A DNA stretch of 64,000 nucleotides, taken from the NCBI RefSeq assembly GCF_014779555.2, contig NZ_CP094357.1, positions 4,278,001-4,342,000 of the forward strand, given 5' to 3'. This document shows positions 55,461 through 64,000 of this stretch, piece by piece (the stretch's first letter is position 1; every line of letters starts with the position of its first letter). The translations under genes were made by a program, and so were the position numbers. The notes beneath the pieces are model-generated. The model saw only the letters and a list, made by a program, of their open reading frames with translations, had not been told where the DNA came from and did no database searches. The stretch comes from Lysobacter capsici (GTDB taxonomy: Bacteria; Pseudomonadota; Gammaproteobacteria; Xanthomonadales; Xanthomonadaceae).

Positions 55461-56930
55461 TTACGACGCGCGTCGGGTCTTCTTGGCGTCGTCCGAGCGC
55501 AGTTGCTGGATGCGCTCGAAATAGCCCGGTTCCACGCCGGTGACGTACTCGCCGTTGAAGCAGGACGAATCGAAATGGTCGATGCGGTGCTTCGGCCCGG
55601 ACACCGCCTGTTCCAGCGCGTCCAGATCCTGATAGATCAGCCAGTCGCAACCCAGCAGGGTCTGCACTTCGTCGTCGGTGCGGCCGTGCGCGACCAATTC
55701 GTCGGTCGAGGGCATGTCGATGCCGTAGATGTTCGGGAAACGCACCGGCGGCGCGGCCGAGGCCAGATACACCTTGCGCGCGCCGGCGTCGCGCGCCATC
55801 TGCACGATCTGGCGCGAGGTGGTGCCGCGCACGATCGAATCGTCGACCAACAGCACGACCCGGTTGCGGAATTCCAGCGGAATCGGATTGAGCTTGCGCC
55901 GCACCGATTTCGCCCGCTCGCCCTGCCCCGGCATGATGAAGGTGCGGCCGACGTAACGATTCTTGATGAAGCCTTCGCGGTACTTCACCCCGAGGGTGTT
56001 GGCGATTTCCAGCGCGGAATCGCGCGAGGTGTCGGGGATCGGGATCACCACGTCGATGTCGTGATCCGGACGCAGGCGCTGGATCTTCTCGCCCAGGGTC
56101 TGGCCCATGCGCATGCGCGCCTTGTGCACCGACACGTCGTCCATCATCGAGTCGGGACGGGCGAAGTAGACGTATTCGAAAATGCACGGCGCGTGCTGGC
56201 GCGGCTGCGCGCACTGGCGCGAGAACAGTTCGCCGCGCGCGTTGATCACGATGCCCTCGCCCGGACGCACGTCGCGCAGGCGCTCGAAACCGAGCAGGTC
56301 CAGCGCCACCGATTCGGACGCGATCGCGTATTCGTCCTGGCCGCCGGTATTGCGCTTGCCCAGCACCAGCGGTCGGATGCCGTGCGGGTCGCGGAACGCG
56401 ACCAGGCCCAGGCCGAGCACGGTGGCGACCACCGCATAGCCGCCGATGCAGCGGCGATTCACGCCCTCGATCGCGCCGAACGCGGCCTCGGGGGTGAGCA
56501 CGCGCTGGCGGTCGAGCTCGTGCGCGAACACGTTCAACAGCACTTCCGAATCCGATTCGGTGTTGACGTTGCGGCGGTCCTGTTCGAACACCTCGCGCCG
56601 CAACATGTCGGTGTTGATCAGATTGCCGTTGTGAGCCAGGGCGATGCCGAACGGCGAGTTGACGTAGAACGGCTGCGCTTCGTCGGAGCCTTCGCTGCCG
56701 GCGGTCGGATAGCGGCAATGGCCGATGCCGACCCGGCCTTCGAGCAGGCGCATGGCCTTTTCGTCGAACACGTCGCTGACCAGGCCGTTGCCTTTGTGCA
56801 CGCGCAGACGCGCGCCGTCGGCGGTGGCGATGCCGGCCGCGTCCTGGCCGCGATGCTGCAGCACCGTAAGACCGTCGTAGAGCTGAGCGGCGACATCCGT
56901 GTTGCCGACGATACCGAGAATGCCGCACAT
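55461..56930 (-). CDS. purF: Amidophosphoribosyltransferase
   Basis: 489 aa. It transfers the amide of glutamine to PRPP, giving phosphoribosylamine, the first committed step of purine synthesis. [10 protein letters not shown] begins with the N-terminal nucleophile Cys2 (after Met removal); [10 protein letters not shown] and [10 protein letters not shown] belong to the glutaminase domain; [19 protein letters not shown] is the PRPP-binding loop. The gene stands in the conserved order folC-dedD-cvpA-purF on the minus strand. Confidence 0.97.
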   Translation of the reverse strand: MCGILGIVGNTDVAAQLYDGLTVLQHRGQDAAGIATADGARLRVHKGNGLVSDVFDEKAMRLLEGRVGIGHCRYPTAGSEGSDEAQPFYVNSPFGIALAHNGNLINTDMLRREVFEQDRRNVNTESDSEVLLNVFAHELDRQRVLTPEAAFGAIEGVNRRCIGGYAVVATVLGLGLVAFRDPHGIRPLVLGKRNTGGQDEYAIASESVALDLLGFERLRDVRPGEGIVINARGELFSRQCAQPRQHAPCIFEYVYFARPDSMMDDVSVHKARMRMGQTLGEKIQRLRPDHDIDVVIPIPDTSRDSALEIANTLGVKYREGFIKNRYVGRTFIMPGQGERAKSVRRKLNPIPLEFRNRVVLLVDDSIVRGTTSRQIVQMARDAGARKVYLASAAPPVRFPNIYGIDMPSTDELVAHGRTDDEVQTLLGCDWLIYQDLDALEQAVSGPKHRIDHFDSSCFNGEYVTGVEPGYFERIQQLRSDDAKKTRRAS

Positions 56931-57105
56931 AGCGCTTGAATCCTGCTGAGATGTCGATGATGCGTGGCGCGCCGGAGCACGCGTTGCGGAACGAGTTATG
57001 GAGCGGGGTTGCGAACAACGGTTACTGCAAATGCGGGCGACGCGGGCCGATACCCATCCCTCGCCGTGTTGCGATACGTCCGCCGTCCGTGGCCGCTGGC
57101 GTGGC

Positions 57106-57963
57106 TCAATTCACGCGTTTGTCGTCTTGCTGCTTGTGTGCGTCGACCCGGGCCGGATCGCCCTGGGGACGATTCGCCGCGCCCTGGCCGCCGGCGCCGC
57201 GCGGCAACAGATCGCGCATCGCGCCGGGCAGCAGGTCCTGCAAACCGCCACCCGAGGCCTGTTCTTCCGGCAGCGGCTGCGGCAACGCGATGTCGCGCGG
57301 GCCGCCGGTGTCGTGGTTGTTCTGGCCGCCGCTCATCCCGGCCGGAATCAGGTCGGCCAGTCCACCGCCGGCGAGGCCGCCCATGCCGGGCAGCCCCTGC
57401 GGCACCTGCTGTTTCAGACTCTTCTCCAGGCCCTTCGCCTCGGACTGCACGGTCGCCTGCAACGAAGTGCCGCGCCCTTCCAGATCGACCTTGCGCGCCA
57501 TTGCGTCCGGCAGGCCGCTGCGCATCAGCTTGGCGCCCGGCATCAGCAGCGCGGCGAAGCTGGAATCGCGCCAGGCGCGTTCGCGCGGCAGCGTGGTCAT
57601 GCCCAGGGTCACCAGCAAGGCGCAGGCGAAGATCAGGCCGCGGATCGCGCCCAGGCCCAGGCCCATCAACCGGTCCATCTCCGACAGGCCGTAGGAATGC
57701 GCGATCCGGCGGATCACCAGACCGATCAGGCCCACGGTGATCCAGATCGCCACGAATGCCAGCGCATAGCCGCCCATGTACGAGGCCCAGCCCATCTGAC
57801 CGTCGCCGAGGCTGCGGCCGACTTCGCCGCCGAACAGGAACGCGCCGACGCCCGCCAGCAGCCACGCCGCCAGCGACACCGCCACGCCGATCAGGCCGCG
57901 GGCCATGCCCAAGATCGCCGACAGCCCGACGATCAACAACAAACCCCAATCCAATGCCGTCAT
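57106..57963 (-). CDS. cvpA: CvpA-family inner-membrane protein
   Basis: 285 aa. The N-terminal half (about residues 1-165) has four membrane helices beginning [20 protein letters not shown], with the family motif [20 protein letters not shown]. The C-terminal half is a disordered, Gly/Pro/Gln-rich tail with no equivalent in E. coli CvpA (162 residues). CvpA is needed for colicin V production and supports envelope tolerance to bile salts; its biochemical activity is not known. It is located between dedD and purF as in many gammaproteobacteria. Confidence 0.9.
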   Translation of the reverse strand: MTALDWGLLLIVGLSAILGMARGLIGVAVSLAAWLLAGVGAFLFGGEVGRSLGDGQMGWASYMGGYALAFVAIWITVGLIGLVIRRIAHSYGLSEMDRLMGLGLGAIRGLIFACALLVTLGMTTLPRERAWRDSSFAALLMPGAKLMRSGLPDAMARKVDLEGRGTSLQATVQSEAKGLEKSLKQQVPQGLPGMGGLAGGGLADLIPAGMSGGQNNHDTGGPRDIALPQPLPEEQASGGGLQDLLPGAMRDLLPRGAGGQGAANRPQGDPARVDAHKQQDDKRVN

Positions 57964-58037
57964 AGCGTGCCGCTCCTTAGTGTTTCCGCTCGCGGCTCAC
58001 CGCCGCGACCGCCCTGGCTGCGCGCCGCGATCGCCGA

Positions 58038-59138
58038 TCACGGATGCGGTTTGACCAGGGCATCGCCGACCCCGAGCTTGCTCGCGACCTGGGCCTTGAG
58101 CTTGTCGGCGTCGGCACGGTTGACCACCGGACCGATGCGCACGCGGTTGAGCATGCCCTTGTCGGTGCGGACCTGTTCGACGAAAGCGCTGAATCCGGCG
58201 GCGCGCGCGCGGTCGCGCAGCTTGTTGGCTTCTTCGGCGTTGCCGAAGGCGCCCAGTTGCACGGCGAAACCGGTGGCCGCGGCGGCGGGCTTGGCCGGCT
58301 CGACGGGCTTGGGCGCGGCCGGCTTGGTTTCGGCGGGTTTGGCGGCGACCGGCTTGGTCTCCGGCTTGATGGGTTCGGCCGGCTTGGTCGGCTTGACCTC
58401 GGCGGGCTTGGCCGCGACCGGCTTGGCCGGCTCGGGCTTGACCGGCGTGGGCGTCGGCGGCAGCGGCGTGGGCTTGGCCGGCTTGGTTTCGGCCAGCGGC
58501 TGCGGCGCGCTGACCGGCGGCTTGGCCGCGGCCGCGGGCGTGCTCAGCGCCGGATCGGCGGCGTCGGCGTTCAGCACCACGACCTTGGCGCCGATGTCGT
58601 TGCGGACTTTCGCCGAACTCAGGCGCGCGGACTCGGCGTCGGCCTGGGTCGCGAACGGCCCGATCCGGACCCGGTACACGGTGCGGCCGGCGGCGCTGGC
58701 GACGGTTTCCTGATAGCCCGGCAGGCGCGCGGCCTGCAACGCCGCGATCACCCGGTCGGCATCGCCGGCGCTGGCGTAGCTGCCGAAGCTGACCGCGTAA
58801 TCGCCGCCGGCGGTGGACGCCGGCAGCATGCCCTGGTTGCCGGCCGCGGTGTCCACGGTTGGCAGGGTCTGGCCGTCGCCGCCGGGCGTCGGCCCGGTCG
58901 CGGGCGTGGGATGGTCCATGCCGACCACGCCGCCCTGGGGCGCATCGCCCGGGGTCACCAGCGGCAGTTCGCGGGTTTCCAGCTCGCCGCTGCCCTGCGG
59001 CTGATCGGGCAAGGTCAGCGGCACATCGGAGGCGCCGCTTGCGGGCGCCGGCCCCTTGATCAGCATGGGCAGAAAGATCACCGCCAGCGCGACCAACACC
59101 ATCGCACCGATCAATCGCTGTTTCAGGGCAGGTTCCAT
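58038..59138 (-). CDS. dedD: SPOR-domain protein (DedD-like)
   Basis: 366 aa. A short cytoplasmic N terminus and one membrane helix (LIGAMVLVALAVIFLPMLI) are followed by a periplasmic part with two SPOR domains: about residues 113-172 (YAVSFGSYASAGDADRVIAA) and about 290-360 (FAVQLGAFGNAEEANKLRDR). Between them is a Pro/Lys/Ala linker with KPxExKP repeats. SPOR domains bind glycan strands lacking stem peptides at the division septum. Two SPOR domains in one DedD are unusual. Confidence 0.9.
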   Translation of the reverse strand: MEPALKQRLIGAMVLVALAVIFLPMLIKGPAPASGASDVPLTLPDQPQGSGELETRELPLVTPGDAPQGGVVGMDHPTPATGPTPGGDGQTLPTVDTAAGNQGMLPASTAGGDYAVSFGSYASAGDADRVIAALQAARLPGYQETVASAAGRTVYRVRIGPFATQADAESARLSSAKVRNDIGAKVVVLNADAADPALSTPAAAAKPPVSAPQPLAETKPAKPTPLPPTPTPVKPEPAKPVAAKPAEVKPTKPAEPIKPETKPVAAKPAETKPAAPKPVEPAKPAAAATGFAVQLGAFGNAEEANKLRDRARAAGFSAFVEQVRTDKGMLNRVRIGPVVNRADADKLKAQVASKLGVGDALVKPHP

Positions 59139-59295
59139 CGCTACTCGATCACTCGCAAGGCCGGATGCCGGCGCGAATTATACCCCCGAGCGGGCATCGG
59201 TCCGGTGTACATGGCCGGGTCGGAGCGTTGTATTCAGGATAACGGGGCGTGCCGGATGCCGTTTCCCACAGCGATCCAATGCCGCGGCATGTCCC

Positions 59296-59392
59296 TGTAG
59301 GAGCGGCGCGAGCCGCGACCGCGAATTCCGGCCTGCAGCGAAAGCACCGTCGTAACTGTGATGTCGCGGTCGCGGCTCGCGCCGCTCCTACA
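59296..59392. repeat. REP-like inverted pair
   Basis: The 25-bp unit at 59296-59320 in the plus orientation faces another at 59368-59392 in the minus orientation, separated by 47 bases, between folC and dedD. The arrangement equals that at 2381-2469 but with opposite order of the units. Confidence 0.8.
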
Positions 59393-59425
59393 GGGGGCTA
59401 TCGCGGTTTCGTAAGGCGTCGAGGC

Positions 59426-60697
59426 TCAGTTCGCGCCCAACAACGCCAGCGCCGCCGCCGCGGTATGGAACGAACCGAACACCAGAATCCGATCGCCCTC
59501 GCCGGCCTGCGCCCGCGCCGCCCGCAGCGCGGTGGCGACGTCGGCATGCCGCTGGCCCTCGCCCGCCGCGCTGCCGCGCAAGCGTTCGGCGAACGCGTCC
59601 ACGCCGATCCCGCGCGGGCCGCTGTCGGCCAGACCGGCCAGGTACCAGTCGTCGACCTGCTCCGCCAGCGCCTCGACCACGCCGGCCACGTCCTTGTCGC
59701 CGAGCGCGGCGAACACCGCGCGCACCCGCCCGGTCGCCGGCGAAGCCCGCAACCACGCCGCAAGTTCGCGCGCGGCCTGCGGGTTGTGGCCGACATCGAC
59801 CACGATCTCGATCCCATCGCGCTCGAACCGCTGCAACCGCCCCGGCACCCGCGCGGCGGCGACGCCCTCGGCGAACTGCAGCCGGGTCGGCGACGGCCGC
59901 AGCGCCCGCAATGCGGCGATCGCGACCGCGGCGTTGCGCCGCTGCGCCGGCGCGGCCAAGGCCGGCGCCGGCAATTCGACCCGATAGCCGACCTCGCGCC
60001 AACGCCAGTGATCGGTGCCCGGCAGCGGCTCGAAGAAGAAATCGCAGCCGGCGCGCACCGCCGAGGCGCCGATCGCATAGGCATGGCCGAGCACGCTCGA
60101 CGGCGGGTCGTCGTCGCCGAGCACCAGCGGCTTCCAGGCGCGCGCGATTCCGGCCTTTTCGAACCCGATCGCCTCGCGGTCGTCGCCCAGGTAATCCTGA
60201 TGGTCCAGATCGACCGTGGTGATCACCGCCACGTCCGGGTCGACGATATTGGTCGCGTCCAGGCGCCCGCCCAGGCCGACCTCCAGGATCGCCAGATCCA
60301 GCTTCGCCCGTTCGAACAGCCACAGCGCCGCCAGGGTGCCGTATTCGAAATAGGTCAGCACGACCTCGCCGCGCGCGGCCTCGATCGCCTCGAACGCGGC
60401 GACGATGTCGGCATCGTCCGCGTCGCGCCCGTCGATGCGGATGCGCTCGTTATAGGCCAGCAGATGCGGCGAGGTGTAGGCGCCGACGCGGCGGCCCGCG
60501 GCGCGCGCGATCGCCTCGATGAAGGCCACCGTCGAGCCCTTGCCGTTGGTGCCGCCGACGGTGATCACCTTCTTGCCCGGGCGCTTGAGGCCCAGGCGTT
60601 GGTGGACGTCGCGGATGCGCTCGAGCCCCATGTCGATGGACTTGGGGTGGATGCGTTCGATGTGGGAGAGCCAGTCGGCGAGAGTGCGTTGCTGCAT
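59426..60697 (-). CDS. folC: Dihydrofolate synthase / folylpolyglutamate synthase
   Basis: 423 aa from the ATG at 60697 (MQQRTLADWLSHIE); an upstream ATG at 60841 would add 48 residues without family fit. It adds glutamate to dihydropteroate and folates. KVITVGGTNGKGSTVAF is the P-loop of the Mur-ligase family, LAILEVGLGGRLDATN the central motif, and VVDVGHNPQAARELAAWL in the C-terminal domain. First gene of the folC-dedD-cvpA-purF string, though the REP pair and 287 bases separate it from dedD. Confidence 0.96.
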   Translation of the reverse strand: MQQRTLADWLSHIERIHPKSIDMGLERIRDVHQRLGLKRPGKKVITVGGTNGKGSTVAFIEAIARAAGRRVGAYTSPHLLAYNERIRIDGRDADDADIVAAFEAIEAARGEVVLTYFEYGTLAALWLFERAKLDLAILEVGLGGRLDATNIVDPDVAVITTVDLDHQDYLGDDREAIGFEKAGIARAWKPLVLGDDDPPSSVLGHAYAIGASAVRAGCDFFFEPLPGTDHWRWREVGYRVELPAPALAAPAQRRNAAVAIAALRALRPSPTRLQFAEGVAAARVPGRLQRFERDGIEIVVDVGHNPQAARELAAWLRASPATGRVRAVFAALGDKDVAGVVEALAEQVDDWYLAGLADSGPRGIGVDAFAERLRGSAAGEGQRHADVATALRAARAQAGEGDRILVFGSFHTAAAALALLGAN

Positions 60698-61071
60698 GCG
60701 CGCATTGTCACCCAGAAGCCTCCGCCCTAGACAGTCCGCCACAGTCCGTACCGCGAAACGCTTGATCACCATATCGCCCGGGAAGGATGCTCGCCCCCTC
60801 GCCGACTGCCCACCGACCTCGGCGTGGATCCACGGAAACATAATGCAAGCTTCATTTCAGCGCGCCAATCGCCCCCTTCATTTGGCATAGCATTATTAGG
60901 CACATAAACACCACGATGAAGGCGCAGCCTTTATACACGCCATTAAAATTATCGCGACCAACCGCAACTTTCAGAAAAATAATTTCATTGCGCAAAAACC
61001 GCATGTGCTAGCGTCGAATCGCGACCGGAACGGCCGCGGAAAAACGCAAAAACAAAGGAGCAACAAAGCAC
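60698..61071 (+). promoter_or_regulatory. AT-rich promoter region of the six-cysteine gene
   Basis: 374 bases, among the most A/T-rich of the window from 60840 on. Candidate -10 and -35 elements are TTGCGC and TAGCGT near 60990-61015; AAAGGAG (61054-61060) is the ribosome-binding site of the following gene. No other gene is seen. Confidence 0.4.
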
Positions 61072-61641
61072 ATGCCGACCAAATTAATTGCGCTGATAGC
61101 GCTCGCGCTGCTATCTCCCCAGGCGATCTCCAGCCAACATAAATCCGCGAGCCTGGATGCCGCCGAGGCGGTAGCAGAACTGAGCTTGATGCAACAGGAA
61201 ATCGACTCAGCCACCGCGCCGATCAAATCCAGGCAGCAATTGCAACGCTATCTGAGCCGCACGCCCGAAGCGCCGCTGCACAAGCTGCCCGATAGCGCCA
61301 AACGGAATTTCATCAACAGCCTGATATTCACTGGGAAAGGATTAGGCTCATACTCGTATCTGCCCCTGGCCGACCATCTGAGCGCCACCGAAATCTACCA
61401 GACCCTGAGCCTTTTCGGAGTGCAGAGTTCCACCGGCGTCATTCCGAAATTGAAAGCCCACACTACCGTCGAACGCTCCATCATGGCCCGACCGACGAGT
61501 GACTTCTGCGAAACGCCCGATTCCCCGCTATGCCAAGCCGGAGGCGGCACTAAAACCGACTATATTTGCTCATCCGACCCATGGGACGACAAATATTCGT
61601 GTACGTACAGCTTCGGGGACATCTGCACCAAGAGCTGTTAA
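61072..61641 (+). CDS. Secreted protein with six-cysteine C-terminal tail
   Basis: 189 aa. A signal peptide (LIALIALALLSPQAISS) is followed by a region without cysteine. All six cysteines lie in the last 44 residues: 146, 154, 166, 177, 185 and 189, the last being the C-terminal residue. The tail is Asp-, Ser- and Tyr-rich. The even number and dense spacing suggest three disulfides formed after export, or a peptide cut from a longer leader. AAAGGAG precedes the ATG by 11 bases. The next gene (66 bases later) encodes a secreted thioredoxin-like protein. I do not recognise the family. Confidence 0.75.
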   Translation: MPTKLIALIALALLSPQAISSQHKSASLDAAEAVAELSLMQQEIDSATAPIKSRQQLQRYLSRTPEAPLHKLPDSAKRNFINSLIFTGKGLGSYSYLPLADHLSATEIYQTLSLFGVQSSTGVIPKLKAHTTVERSIMARPTSDFCETPDSPLCQAGGGTKTDYICSSDPWDDKYSCTYSFGDICTKSC

Positions 61642-61707
61642 ACCCCTGACGAGCAACAGCGGCGATTGCTGGAAGCACCAGCAATCGTCATTCGACCGAA
61701 CATAGCA

Positions 61708-62622
61708 ATGAAAACAGCCTGCCTATACTTGTCCATGGCATTACTTATCGTCTCGATATCGCCTGCCGCGGCGCAATCGAGTGCGACAGAAAAATATGAA
61801 TCCTCAATGCTCGGCCTCAGTCGATCCAAAGGATTGTCTCTGGACCAGAAAGCCGACCAACTGAAACAGATATACGACGCCGAGTTCGCCCAGACCGTAA
61901 CGACGGCCAGGCCCTCCGATGATGAGCTTGAGGCTCTGTTCAAGGCCGCCAACATGATGGCGAGCTACACCTTATTGCGCGACCATCAAGACAATCCGAT
62001 CTATGTCGGGCACATGCGGCATGCGCTGTCTGAACTGCAGCGCCGCAATCTGGCGGGCGACCGGGAGATCAAGGAGATGTATGGCGCTCTCATCGCCGCG
62101 AGAATGTTCGAAGAAGCGTCCGCCATTGCAAAACGCTCGCCGACGCTCGACTTGCCACAACCGCCATCAATCGATACGCCAGCGGGTTTCGATCAAGGCA
62201 GGCCGGCTTATTTCGAAATTGAAGGCGCAACTGGACAGCTGAAACTCAAGAATGATGCGCAGACCCGGGGAGTCCGGATCATCGTGGTCGCGGGCTGCCA
62301 TGTCTCGCTAGACGCCGCGAACGCCATAGCCTCCGACAAGGAATTGCAGGGGGCATTCCACAAGGCCAATACCCTATGGCTGACACCGGCGGAACGGACT
62401 TTGGACATTGCGGAGATTTCGGAGTGGAACCGGAAATTTCCGCAGAGTCCGATGCGGATCGCCTATACGAATAGATCCTGGCAAGGTCTGGACTTCTCCA
62501 ATAAACCCACGTTCTATTTCTACAAAGACGGAGTACTGCTCAGCAAACATGTCGGCTGGAGCAGGGGCGGCGTCCCCGCTCCAATTCTCACAGCGCTCCG
62601 TGAGGCGCGACTGATCCGGTAA
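61708..62622 (+). CDS. Secreted thioredoxin-like protein with CxxS motif
   Basis: 304 aa. A signal peptide (LYLSMALLIVSISPAAAQ) is followed by an alpha-helical part (about residues 30-145, tetratricopeptide-like) and a thioredoxin-like C-terminal domain (about 165-304). There IIVVAGCHVS has Cys197 in a CxxS arrangement after a beta strand, and NKPTFYFYKDGVLLSKHVGW holds the cis-proline (Pro267). It has only one cysteine in the mature form. CxxS thioredoxins act in disulfide isomerisation or as traps. Its gene follows the six-cysteine gene, which may be its client. The ATG at 61708 is chosen over a TTG at 61666 because it starts the signal peptide. Confidence 0.72.
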   Translation: MKTACLYLSMALLIVSISPAAAQSSATEKYESSMLGLSRSKGLSLDQKADQLKQIYDAEFAQTVTTARPSDDELEALFKAANMMASYTLLRDHQDNPIYVGHMRHALSELQRRNLAGDREIKEMYGALIAARMFEEASAIAKRSPTLDLPQPPSIDTPAGFDQGRPAYFEIEGATGQLKLKNDAQTRGVRIIVVAGCHVSLDAANAIASDKELQGAFHKANTLWLTPAERTLDIAEISEWNRKFPQSPMRIAYTNRSWQGLDFSNKPTFYFYKDGVLLSKHVGWSRGGVPAPILTALREARLIR

Positions 62623-62716
62623 GCAACCTTCAAATACCGTACGACGGGTGCCGCTGACCTGGCGGCAAAGCCGCCCCCAGACCAGCACGCGCCGCTCATG
62701 TGCATCATTTGCCGAA

Positions 62717-63361
62717 CTACAACGCCCGATGCACCGCCTCCCCAAACAACGCCGTGTGATGGCTGCAATCGTTGAGCCGCAACACTTCCAGACGATCGAC
62801 ATCATCACCCTCGAGCAGATTCAACGTCGTCGGCGCCTGTCGGAACGTCCACAGCTTCGACAGCGGAATGCCCAGCACCTTGCACAGCAACACCCGGTTG
62901 ACCGCATCGTGCGCGACCACCAGCAAGGTGTCGTCGTCGCGCAGGCCATCGCAAGCGCGCGCGAACGCCGGCCAGGCGCGGTCGAGCACGTGCACGATCG
63001 ATTCGCCGCCGGGCATCAGCACTTCATGCGGGGTGTCGCGCCAAGCGCGCAGGCGGTCGCCGTCGCGCTCGCGGATTTCGCTGGCGAGCAGGCCTTCCCA
63101 GGTGCCGTGGGCGATTTCCATCAGGCCCGGATCGAGCTTGAGCATCGACGCGCGCTCCTCGCCAAGCGCGAGCTGCGCGGTGTAGCGCGCGCGCGACAGC
63201 GGCGAGGCCACCGCGCGGGTGATCGACACTTCGCGCAGGCGCGCGCCGAGCGCGCGCGCCTGGGTTTCGCCGACCGGCGACAGCGCGATGTCTTCCTGGC
63301 CCTGGTAGCGGCCTTCGGCATTCCACGGGGTTTCGCCGTGGCGGGCTAGCAAGATGCGCAT
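62717..63361 (-). CDS. Histidine phosphatase, possibly phosphoserine phosphatase-like
   Basis: 214 aa. MRILLARHGETPWN carries the catalytic RHG with nucleophile His8; the downstream LLVVAHDAVNRVLLC contains the second active-site histidine. SPLSRARYTAQLAL is the usual phosphate-binding arginine motif. This is the dPGM-like phosphatase fold (alpha-ribazole phosphatase/phosphoglycerate mutase relatives). It starts two bases after the end of serA on the same strand, so co-translation is likely and a role in serine synthesis (metal-independent phosphoserine phosphatase, as known from Hydrogenobacter) is possible, though not proven. Confidence 0.85.
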   Translation of the reverse strand: MRILLARHGETPWNAEGRYQGQEDIALSPVGETQARALGARLREVSITRAVASPLSRARYTAQLALGEERASMLKLDPGLMEIAHGTWEGLLASEIRERDGDRLRAWRDTPHEVLMPGGESIVHVLDRAWPAFARACDGLRDDDTLLVVAHDAVNRVLLCKVLGIPLSKLWTFRQAPTTLNLLEGDDVDRLEVLRLNDCSHHTALFGEAVHRAL

Positions 63362-63363
63362 GC

Positions 63364-64000
63364 TTACACCTGCGCCAGCGAAAGGATGCCGGGGGTCGCG
63401 CGCAAGGCGGCGAGTTGCTCGTCGTTGACCGGACGATCGACCGTGATCGCCGCGCGCGCCTGGCCGTCGCCGGCCGCGCCAAGAGCGAAATTCACGATGT
63501 TGACGCCGGCCGCGCCGAGGGTCGAACCGACCACGCCGATCATGCCGGGACGGTCTTCGTTGCGCAGCAGCAGCACATGCGCCTGCGGATCGAATTCGAT
63601 TTCCACGCCGTCCAAACGCACCACGCGCGGACCACGGTGCAAGGTCGCCTCGATCTCGCGGGTGCGGTTCTCGCCGACCACGCGCAGTTTGAGCAGACGA
63701 TCGAAACCGTCGCCGTCGCCGCCGAGGGTTTCCGACACCACCAGGCCGCGCGCCGCCGCTTCCTGCAACGCGTTCACCGGCGTGACCCGACCCGAGGCGG
63801 TGCCGAGCAACGCGGCGACGAGCAGGCGCGACAACGGCCGCGTATCCAGCGCCTCGGTACGCCCGGCGTAAGTGATTTCCAGACGCGTCGGCGCCGGCAC
63901 CAGGCGCGCGGCGAGGCGGCCGAGCGAGGACATCAGCGGCATCCACGGGCCGACTTCGCGCGCGGCTTCGGCGGTCAGCGGCGGCAGATTGACGCAGCCG
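63364..64000 (-). CDS. serA: D-3-phosphoglycerate dehydrogenase, C-terminal part
   Basis: Only the last 212 codons are in the window; the frame continues without a stop to base 64000 (GCVNLPPLTAEAAREVG), so the gene starts outside. The C-terminal domains are an intervening allosteric domain (about LEITYAGRTEALDTRPLSRL) and a final ACT domain (HVLLLRNEDRPGMIGVVGST with NIVNFALG), typical of the long-form SerA. It oxidises 3-phosphoglycerate at the start of serine synthesis and is inhibited by serine through the ACT domain. The phosphatase gene follows after two bases. Confidence 0.9.
   Translation of the reverse strand, partial: GCVNLPPLTAEAAREVGPWMPLMSSLGRLAARLVPAPTRLEITYAGRTEALDTRPLSRLLVAALLGTASGRVTPVNALQEAAARGLVVSETLGGDGDGFDRLLKLRVVGENRTREIEATLHRGPRVVRLDGVEIEFDPQAHVLLLRNEDRPGMIGVVGSTLGAAGVNIVNFALGAAGDGQARAAITVDRPVNDEQLAALRATPGILSLAQV

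Overview
This is a dense, GC-rich chromosomal window that reads as a member of the Xanthomonadaceae/Lysobacteraceae, most likely Lysobacter. The reasons are an Ax21-type outer-membrane protein, two large TonB-dependent receptors, tandem DPP4-type S9 peptidases, a predatory or degradative set of secreted hydrolases, the gene order folC-dedD-cvpA-purF, and intergenic palindromic repeats of the kind common in that family. The genus is inference from overall character; no rRNA or other marker gene is present. I saw no rRNA, tRNA, CRISPR array, integrase or transposase.

Layout: 1-2.2 kb holds the end of a HEAT-repeat gene and a membrane-anchored hypothetical. 2.7-5.3 kb is a nicotinamide salvage pair (nadM-Nudix, nadV). 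5.5-7.7 kb is an overlapping pair, a radical SAM enzyme and a DNA-methylase-like protein with a possible nucleotidyltransferase tail. 7.7-16.7 kb carries a GH75-like chitosanase, an acetyltransferase, an oxidoreductase with divergent LysR regulator, an AAA ATPase, a CsgG-like protein and a DUF885 metallopeptidase. Histidine utilisation genes are scattered: hutU at 17.7-19.4 kb beside a TetR regulator, and divergent hutF/hutI at 29.7-32.3 kb. 20-26 kb encodes secreted or lipid-anchored proteins. 26.4-27.5 kb has no gene and is built of repeats, including a 200-bp inverted repeat. 27.6-29.7 kb is alkylation repair (Ada-AlkA fusion, then ogt).

32.9-36.1 kb holds an M19 dipeptidase, a hypothetical, Ax21 and ribosomal protein THX. 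36.3-42 kb looks like a zinc-homeostasis neighbourhood: a MerC-like protein and a ZnuD-like receptor share a divergent promoter with a good Zur box, and the zur gene lies 3 kb further on, after a MarR/MFS pair. gltX and lpxH follow. 45.9-54.5 kb contains a second TonB receptor and two homologous S9 peptidases flanking two small genes, one of which is interrupted by an in-frame TGA. 54.6-60.7 kb is housekeeping (DUF455, purF, cvpA, dedD, folC). 61-62.6 kb is an AT-richer pair: a secreted protein with a six-cysteine tail and a secreted thioredoxin-like protein with a CxxS motif. The window ends in serA and a histidine phosphatase two bases downstream of it.

The strongest candidates for undescribed biology are the radical SAM/methylase-nucleotidyltransferase pair, the six-cysteine/thioredoxin-like pair, the TGA-interrupted gene between the S9 peptidases, and the families of palindromic repeats that sit at gene ends. 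All functions are assigned by reading motifs; no database search was run.
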